Part shown: one piece after another, positions 59,791 through 64,000 of the stretch | Position numbering within the stretch: the first letter of the stretch is position 1 | Layout of the letters: the number at the start of each line of letters is the position of its first letter | Made by a program: the position numbers and the translations under genes | Origin: Paenibacillus alginolyticus DSM 5050 = NBRC 15375 | GTDB taxonomy: Bacteria > Bacillota > Bacilli > Paenibacillales > NBRC-103111 | Length of the DNA stretch: 64,000 nucleotides | Reading direction: 5' to 3' | NCBI RefSeq assembly: GCF_000422905.1 | Contig: NZ_AUGY01000024.1 | Coordinates: forward strand, 27,734 to 91,733 | The notes under the pieces: model-generated | The model's database searches: none | Told to the model about the DNA's origin: nothing | Seen by the model: the letters and a program-made list of their open reading frames with translations, nothing else

Positions 59791-60219
59791 ATAAAGAAAT
59801 TATTTTGGTTATTCGTGCTAGTGGTGCTCATTTCTACAGCATCATATTTGACTCAATCTGGGATCTTCGAGAGCAAAACAACCGTTCAAAACGGTTCAGT
59901 AGTGACACTCGTCTTCCCGAAGGAACGTTATCCGGAAACAGGAGCCCATATCAAGTCCGCCATAGAACATGGAGAATCAAACATTTGTACAATCAATAGG
60001 GACGGGGCAGATCATAACCGAGATTTATCGCTTAAGGGTGTACCAACGAAGAAGGGATATGACCGCGACGAATGGCCAATGGCAATGTGCGCAGAGGGTG
60101 GTGCAGGGGCTGATATTATGTACGTCACACCAGCCGACAACCGTGGCGCTGGCTCATGGATCTCAAATCAACTTGAAAAATACCCGGATGGAACTAGAGT
60201 AGAGATCATTGTGAAATAA
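59791..60219 (+). CDS. NucA/NucB-family secreted deoxyribonuclease
   Basis: The mature part reads [95 protein letters not shown]. This is the complete NucA/NucB catalytic domain with the DRDEWP and RGAGSW blocks. In frame upstream is (M)[19 protein letters not shown], a signal peptide that needs an ATA start at 59791 with GGAG 8 nt before it; the next usable start is GTG 59815, without ribosome site. It would cut DNA outside the cell. A terminator follows. Confidence 0.85.
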   Translation: MKKLFWLFVLVVLISTASYLTQSGIFESKTTVQNGSVVTLVFPKERYPETGAHIKSAIEHGESNICTINRDGADHNRDLSLKGVPTKKGYDRDEWPMAMCAEGGAGADIMYVTPADNRGAGSWISNQLEKYPDGTRVEIIVK

Positions 60220-60255
60220 AATCCCGAAATTGTTTCTATATTATCCTGACCGATA

Positions 60256-60302
60256 AGAAGAAGGCAACTGGTCCAATTATAGTTGGGCTGCCTTCTTCTT
60301 TT
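60256..60302. terminator. Terminator after the nuclease
   Basis: AAGAAGGCA...TGCCTTCTT with inner TCCAA/TTGG(G), T-rich on both sides. Confidence 0.85.
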
Positions 60303-60621
60303 ATTATTTCGTTAGCGTAGTGATCTATCTATTTAGCCTTTCATCAGTACAATCGTCAGATTTGTGTAATACATAATCCTTACTACCTGAATTCGAGTTG
60401 ATTCCAAGTAAGCCCAGGGACAATAATGCTATCCGAGCTTATTCACCTATTGCAATTTATCTTCTTTTAAGAGCGTAGTACACTGGAAATGTAATGGCGG
60501 TTGCTATGCTCAAACAAACAAAAGAACTGGGGGTTATTAATTTCTTCATTTATAGGGCTCCTTGCTTCCTTCAAATCCCATTAGTCACAGATAGTTCTAA
60601 GGTGTACCATTATTATGGGTG
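60303..60621. other. Intergenic region before the DNA ligase
   Basis: About 320 bases with no supported gene. No strong promoter match or hairpin could be identified. Confidence 0.35.
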
Positions 60622-61464
60622 ATGAAGATAATGTTTATTCCTCCAATGCTTCTCCAATATGCCAAAAACAATGAACCGTTTGATGGTATTTCCACATTTG
60701 CCGAACTAAAGTGGGATGGCATTCGGTTGATTGTATCAAATATGGAAGAGATTAACCTATACACAAAGAACACGAATGCAACAGCAAAATATCCGGAACT
60801 CCACAATCCACCAATTCCGAAAGGGACTATTCTTGATGGAGAGATCGTTGTCCTTGATGAGCAAGGGCGAGCGGACTTCGAAGAGACAAATGCAGGTTTC
60901 CGATCCAGTAAGAAGCGAAAGCCAGTCGTATTCATGGCTTTTGACATCTTGTACCACTGCGGCATAGACGTGACTGGATTGCCATTAGAGCGACGCAAGC
61001 AGCTGCTTGAAGAGATACTTCAGGAGACGGAGCATTATAGAATTGTTCGGCCGATTAAAGGCAGCGCAAAGGACTTCTATAAAATCGTATGCCAGCATGG
61101 TCTTGAAGGTATTGTGATTAAGAAAAAAGACTCGAGATACGAAAAGGGAGTACGCTCCTGGTCATGGCAAAAAGTTATTAACTACCAAAAGGCAGAGGTC
61201 TACATAACCGGTTACAGCAAGAAGGAAAGTTCTTGGCTGCTCGGCTATCAAAATGGGGAACGTATCCGCCCGATCGGCACTATGGAGCTTGGTATAACCC
61301 AATCTGCTCGTGAATCAATGTGGCCAGTATTTCGTTCATTTAAAAGTGGTGAGAGCAAGGATTACGTATATATAAAGCCTGTGGTGCGCTGCAAAGTTAA
61401 ATATAGGGATTGGTATAAGTCTGGAGCGATGCGGCTTCCAGTCTTTGAGGAATTTATTGTTTAG
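60622..61464 (+). CDS. ATP-dependent DNA ligase (LigD/ligase D-like catalytic core)
   Basis: About 280 residues (ATG 60622 or 60631; weak ribosome site). The nucleotidyl-transfer motif is AELKWDGIRLIV (motif I KWDG with the catalytic Lys). Others: ILDGEIVVLDEQGRADFEET, VFMAFDILY, GLEGIVIKKKDSRY and WQKVINYQKAEVYITGY (motif V). A short OB fold (RPIGTMELGIT...VKYRDWYKSGAMRLPVFEEF) completes it. Such minimal ligases seal nicks in repair and on mobile elements; Rad52 at 9.6-13 kb could be a functional partner. Confidence 0.92.
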   Translation: MKIMFIPPMLLQYAKNNEPFDGISTFAELKWDGIRLIVSNMEEINLYTKNTNATAKYPELHNPPIPKGTILDGEIVVLDEQGRADFEETNAGFRSSKKRKPVVFMAFDILYHCGIDVTGLPLERRKQLLEEILQETEHYRIVRPIKGSAKDFYKIVCQHGLEGIVIKKKDSRYEKGVRSWSWQKVINYQKAEVYITGYSKKESSWLLGYQNGERIRPIGTMELGITQSARESMWPVFRSFKSGESKDYVYIKPVVRCKVKYRDWYKSGAMRLPVFEEFIV

Positions 61465-61476
61465 GGGATGACTTTT

Positions 61477-61629
61477 ATGGAATACCGAGTTAAGCATAAG
61501 GAGACAGGCGAGGAGAAAACGCTGAGTCATTTAGATGTGAATGATATGGATTATGACGTAACCGACCGAATAGTTGTTTTTGATACAAATATGGAGGCGT
61601 ACTATTTGATTGATGAAGTACAAGAGTAG
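61477..61629 (+). CDS. Small hypothetical protein
   Basis: 50 residues, starting 12 bp after the ligase stop (AGGGGATG upstream). MEYRVKHKETGEEKTLSHLDVNDMDYDVTDRIVVFD is acidic and protein-like. Overlaps the following gene. Unknown. Confidence 0.5.
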   Translation: MEYRVKHKETGEEKTLSHLDVNDMDYDVTDRIVVFDTNMEAYYLIDEVQE

Positions 61630-61843
61630 TGAGTTATCGAGAATCATTGGATTTCACCGTAAACATCAACGAATCCCTTCTTTGGAACAGGTTGAGGCCG
61701 CTTTTAATGATGCAATTGCTGGAGATATTGATGGGGCTCTACGGCTTCTAGACTGGAAACGTCATTGCTTTTATGTGAAAGATGATTACGAAAGAGAAGT
61801 CATGTCGATGGTGTTTGCGTTTTGCTCTGATGTTATAGAATAA
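61613..61843 (+). CDS. Small hypothetical protein
   Basis: 76 residues from ATG 61613 (or TTG 61610). SELSRIIGFHRKHQRIPSLEQVEAAFNDAIAGDIDGALRLLDWKRHCFYVKDD looks helical. Overlaps the previous gene by 17 bp, so coupled. Unknown function. Confidence 0.55.
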   Translation: MKYKSSELSRIIGFHRKHQRIPSLEQVEAAFNDAIAGDIDGALRLLDWKRHCFYVKDDYEREVMSMVFAFCSDVIE

Positions 61844-61850
61844 AAATAAA

Positions 61851-61882
61851 AGCCCGGGGATGCTTTCCCTCGGGCTTTCGCT
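61851..61882 (+). terminator. Terminator of the ligase operon
   Basis: AGCCCGGGGA...TCCCTCGGGCT stem then TTTCGCTTT, shortly after the stop at 61843. Confidence 0.8.
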
Positions 61883-62030
61883 TTGTCCGGTGGCCCGCTT
61901 AATGCCACTGTCTAGTGTGCAATTGCATAGGACCTCCAGCTATTGGTCTTTTTATTTTTATAGGGAGCGGAATTCACTACTCTGAAATCCAGAATGTATG
62001 ATGGTTATATAAACGAGAGGAGGGAACGGG

Positions 62031-62207
62031 ATGGCCAGACACACTAGTTTTTATCCGACGTTGAGGCGAAGATAAATTGAGCTCGGATGGCTTCGCAGCC
62101 GGCGATTCGCACAAGCGTTGAATATGTACTTGAAAAAGAGCCGGAATCCCCTTAAACGAGCAACCAGGTTAAAGCTGTACGACACGGCGAAGGACCGGCG
62201 AGAGTGA
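62031..62207 (+). pseudogene. Small basic gene split by an in-frame TAA
   Basis: GAGGAGG precedes ATG 62031: MARHTSFYPTLRRR, then TAA (62073-62075). The same frame continues without interruption as IELGWLRSRRFAQALNMYL...KRATRLKLYDTAKDRRE to TGA 62207. The smooth basic composition across the stop suggests one 57-residue gene with a nonsense mutation. Confidence 0.45.
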
Positions 62208-62217
62208 TTGCAGGAGA

Positions 62218-62331
62218 ATGGACTTAGCTTATTATAAAAACTACTTCCCTGGCCCGCAGGCCGCACTTAACACTTCTATGGAAGAAATCGTACGACGAGA
62301 AAAAGAGCTTGAGAAAACCTCCTCAGTTTAA
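62218..62331 (+). CDS. 37-residue peptide
   Basis: ATG 62218 (AGGAG only one base away, so initiation is uncertain). MDLAYYKNYFPGPQAALNTS, then MEEIVRREKELEKTSSV, an amphipathic charged helix. Just downstream of the split basic gene. Confidence 0.35.
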   Translation: MDLAYYKNYFPGPQAALNTSMEEIVRREKELEKTSSV

Positions 62332-62345
62332 AATTTGCTAGATAT

Positions 62346-62394
62346 GGGCATCCTTTTACTAGAGTTGAAGATTCTAGTAAAGAGGTGCTTTTTT
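62346..62394 (+). terminator. Leader terminator covering the ribosome site of the YwmB-like gene
   Basis: CCTTTTACTAGA pairs with TCTAGTAAAGAGG, outer GCA/TGC, then T6. The 3' arm contains AGAGGTG, the ribosome site of ATG 62397, so the hairpin can block both transcription and translation. Confidence 0.75.
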
Positions 62395-62396
62395 AT

Positions 62397-63149
62397 ATGC
62401 AGAAATCTTGGTTATTATCGATCATTTGTATGTCCATTATAAGCATTATTTTTGGGTGGGTTCGTCATGCTGATGCACAAGGCGAGCAAGAAGCATTTCA
62501 GTTATTGAACACAGTTAGACCGTATATGACGAGTGAGAATCAAATCACCTTCAAATATACAAGCAATTACGGAACCTGCGGTGGTGTAGCTCAGGATATG
62601 CTACAAACTGGGAAGAAACTGTCCCGAGCTTTTGGAATTCCTCAGGCAGAAGTGTTGAGTGAATCCAATTCACATCCGACATATAAAACGAAAGCTGAGG
62701 TTGTACCCGGAGCAGCCGTCACCGTAATAGTTGCAAGTCCACAAGGACAATCGGCCTGCTATGTCGTCTTGCGATTAGACGCTTCTCATGAAGCCGAACA
62801 GTCGGAGTTGATCAAGTGGCAGGAACAAGCAAGTGAACAATTGAAGAAGCTCGGTATAAATGGTCAATGGAATGTTATGGTGCAAGGTTATGTAAATGAG
62901 CAAGAACAGTCTAGTCAAGAGAGCTCCATAAAGCTGGTAAATGCTATAGCTCTAGCTTTTAAAGGTAAAACCGTAGAAAGCTACAAGGATCAGAACACGG
63001 TAAGTGCTTCACTAGCTTCTGGAGAGTTCCAATCTTCTATTAAGAGTGGTAACCAAGAGGTGAATCTGCAGATTGCTTTGCATCAAGAGTCTACGACTGG
63101 CAAGTTGCGACTAACCGTAGGTACTCCGATCATAACAATGGAATATTGA
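62397..63149 (+). CDS. YwmB-family secreted protein
   Basis: 250 residues. A signal peptide (MQKSWLLSIICMSIISIIFGWVRHADA) is followed by a domain like YwmB/DUF1779 (TATA-box-binding-protein-like fold): WQEQASEQLKKLGINGQWNVMVQGYV and FQSSIKSGNQEVNLQIALHQESTTGKLRLTVGTPIITMEY, including the TPII-x-E-Y end. In Bacilli the gene is usually chromosomal, near the ATP-synthase operon. Its presence here, behind an attenuator-like leader, is unusual. Function of the family is poorly known. Confidence 0.75.
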   Translation: MQKSWLLSIICMSIISIIFGWVRHADAQGEQEAFQLLNTVRPYMTSENQITFKYTSNYGTCGGVAQDMLQTGKKLSRAFGIPQAEVLSESNSHPTYKTKAEVVPGAAVTVIVASPQGQSACYVVLRLDASHEAEQSELIKWQEQASEQLKKLGINGQWNVMVQGYVNEQEQSSQESSIKLVNAIALAFKGKTVESYKDQNTVSASLASGEFQSSIKSGNQEVNLQIALHQESTTGKLRLTVGTPIITMEY

Positions 63150-63328
63150 AAATACAGTATGAAGGTGCAGTTAATGCTGTTCCTTTTTGTTTGCTTCGAG
63201 ATTCGGGTGAGATCAAAATTAATAGTTATCTCATGTTTAATAGATTAATAGATTAATAGATTGGTTAGAATGAGTAATAAATACAACTGAATAACAAATA
63301 CAGGAGTAAGTAAGGAGGTGATCTTAAC

Positions 63329-63469
63329 ATGTTGAAGAAAGCCAATCAAAAGAAGCCGATTCTTCCATCCAATAATCCCGTTATTATAAATAATCGCTAT
63401 TGTTTTCTGATGTGGGCAAAAACGGGTAATAAACGGTATCTGAATATACTCCATGGAGTGGGAATTTGA
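63329..63469 (+). CDS. 46-residue basic peptide with a near-perfect ribosome site
   Basis: AAGGAGGTGATC, complementary to the end of 16S rRNA over 12 bases, lies about 6 nt before ATG 63329. The product starts MLKKANQKKPILPSNNPVII, then NRYCFLMWAKTGNKRYLNIL. Unknown. The unusually strong site suggests a highly translated small protein. Confidence 0.5.
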   Translation: MLKKANQKKPILPSNNPVIINNRYCFLMWAKTGNKRYLNILHGVGI

Positions 63470-63951
63470 CAACGATAAAAAAGCCGATTATCCCTAGTCT
63501 AATTGCAGAATCCTCCGAAAGCTCGTATTTTATTTCAATTCTTTCGAAACAACCGGGCAACGTTTGTAGCTGCCATTGTCAACAGTTATGTGGTTCATGA
63601 ATGTACAATGGAAACTAAAGCAGCCGAATAAGTTACTTAGCGCTTTTTGAAGAGAAGCTTCTAATATAGTGAACAAAATTATAATGCCTCTGTTTTCGGA
63701 TTAATAAACATTAATCGGTTTGACGATTGTTTTCAAATTGATGAGTTATAATGAACACGTGCTTAAGCAGCAGGTGTTTTTTTTGTTATAAGGATCTATT
63801 AGTAGGGAGATGTTATAAGAGTAGGTAAGAATCAACCTTAAAAACTTTTTTGTAATTGGAAGAATAAAACATTGCTATGTAATTGTAATCCATGTTATAT
63901 TATCACTCCGGCCGCAAGATAGGCTGATGAAAGTAACTAGAAAAAAACTAG
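63470..63951. other. Intergenic region near the right edge
   Basis: No gene supported. A TATAAT (63747-63752) is followed after only 4 bases by a hairpin (AACAC-TGCTTAAGCA...GTGTT) and T8. A TTGCTA/TATATT pair (18-nt spacing) lies near 63870-63900. A dyad AACTAG/CTAGTT (about 63934-63953) overlaps the next -35. Confidence 0.4.
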
Positions 63952-63980
63952 TTGCACAATAAAAATGAGTATGGTATATT
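63952..63980 (+). promoter_or_regulatory. Promoter at the right edge
   Basis: TTGCAC (63952-63957), 17 nt, TATATT (63975-63980), leading out of the window. The AACTAG/CTAGTT dyad at its -35 could be an operator. Confidence 0.6.
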
Positions 63981-64000
63981 ACTTCTCGCTGCTTCGGTAA

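Overview
The window looks like about 64 kb of a large, low-copy plasmid (or plasmid-like prophage) from a low-to-mid-GC Gram-positive bacterium, most likely Paenibacillus/Brevibacillus-like. The reasons are a plasmid-type replication initiator running off the left edge, a tubulin-type (TubRZ) partition module, a VirD4/TraG-like coupling protein, strong AGGAGG ribosome sites with many TTG/GTG starts, sigma-A promoters, an S-layer-homology protein and a YwmB-like protein. I see no tRNA, rRNA or CRISPR array.

Layout. 0-1.1 kb: Rep (minus strand, partial). 1.5-4.4 kb: small redox cargo (NAD(P)-binding reductase, nitronate monooxygenase, a decayed flavin monooxygenase, MarR regulator with two palindromic operators). 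4.7-17.1 kb: a minus-strand operon with a NYN-domain nuclease-like protein, a Rad52-like annealing protein, a SWIM/MoxR-type ATPase and a VWA protein. The NYN and Rad52 genes are each interrupted by a different group II intron, and exact excision of each restores the reading frame. 17.2-25 kb: conjugation and plasmid functions (two unknown small genes, a winged-helix protein, an S1-domain RNA-binding protein, the coupling ATPase). 25.4-26.8 and 57.5-58.9 kb: two solitary TnpB elements. 26.8-29.8 kb: probable relaxosome/mobilisation accessory genes. 29.8-35.1 kb: repeat-rich partition/origin region with tubR, tubZ, a tandem duplication carrying a tubZ fragment, and a HTH/coiled-coil protein. 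35.3-45.7 kb: a complete-looking Tad (Flp-type) pilus operon with a GGDEF protein and five tiny tandem pilin-like genes. 45.7-54.6 kb: an SLH protein and a 2437-residue surface protein. 54.7-64 kb: hypotheticals, an MqsRA-like toxin-antitoxin pair, a NucA/NucB nuclease, an ATP-dependent DNA ligase and a YwmB-like protein.

Most interesting result. Six transcription units (rep, S1 protein, small membrane protein/coupling ATPase, XRE-Tad operon, SLH-adhesin operon, and the 54.9-kb hypothetical) have a promoter-proximal intrinsic terminator in the leader. In all six it overlaps an upstream small hairpin with the same five-base loop, AAGCA. The stems differ in sequence but stay complementary, and the small hairpin and the terminator share bases, so they exclude each other. 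This looks like a plasmid-wide antitermination regulon joining replication, conjugation, pilus and surface functions; the S1-domain protein, itself behind such a leader, is a candidate effector. A second, unrelated leader RNA (29 of 32 core bases identical) precedes both the Rad52/NYN operon and the toxin-antitoxin pair.
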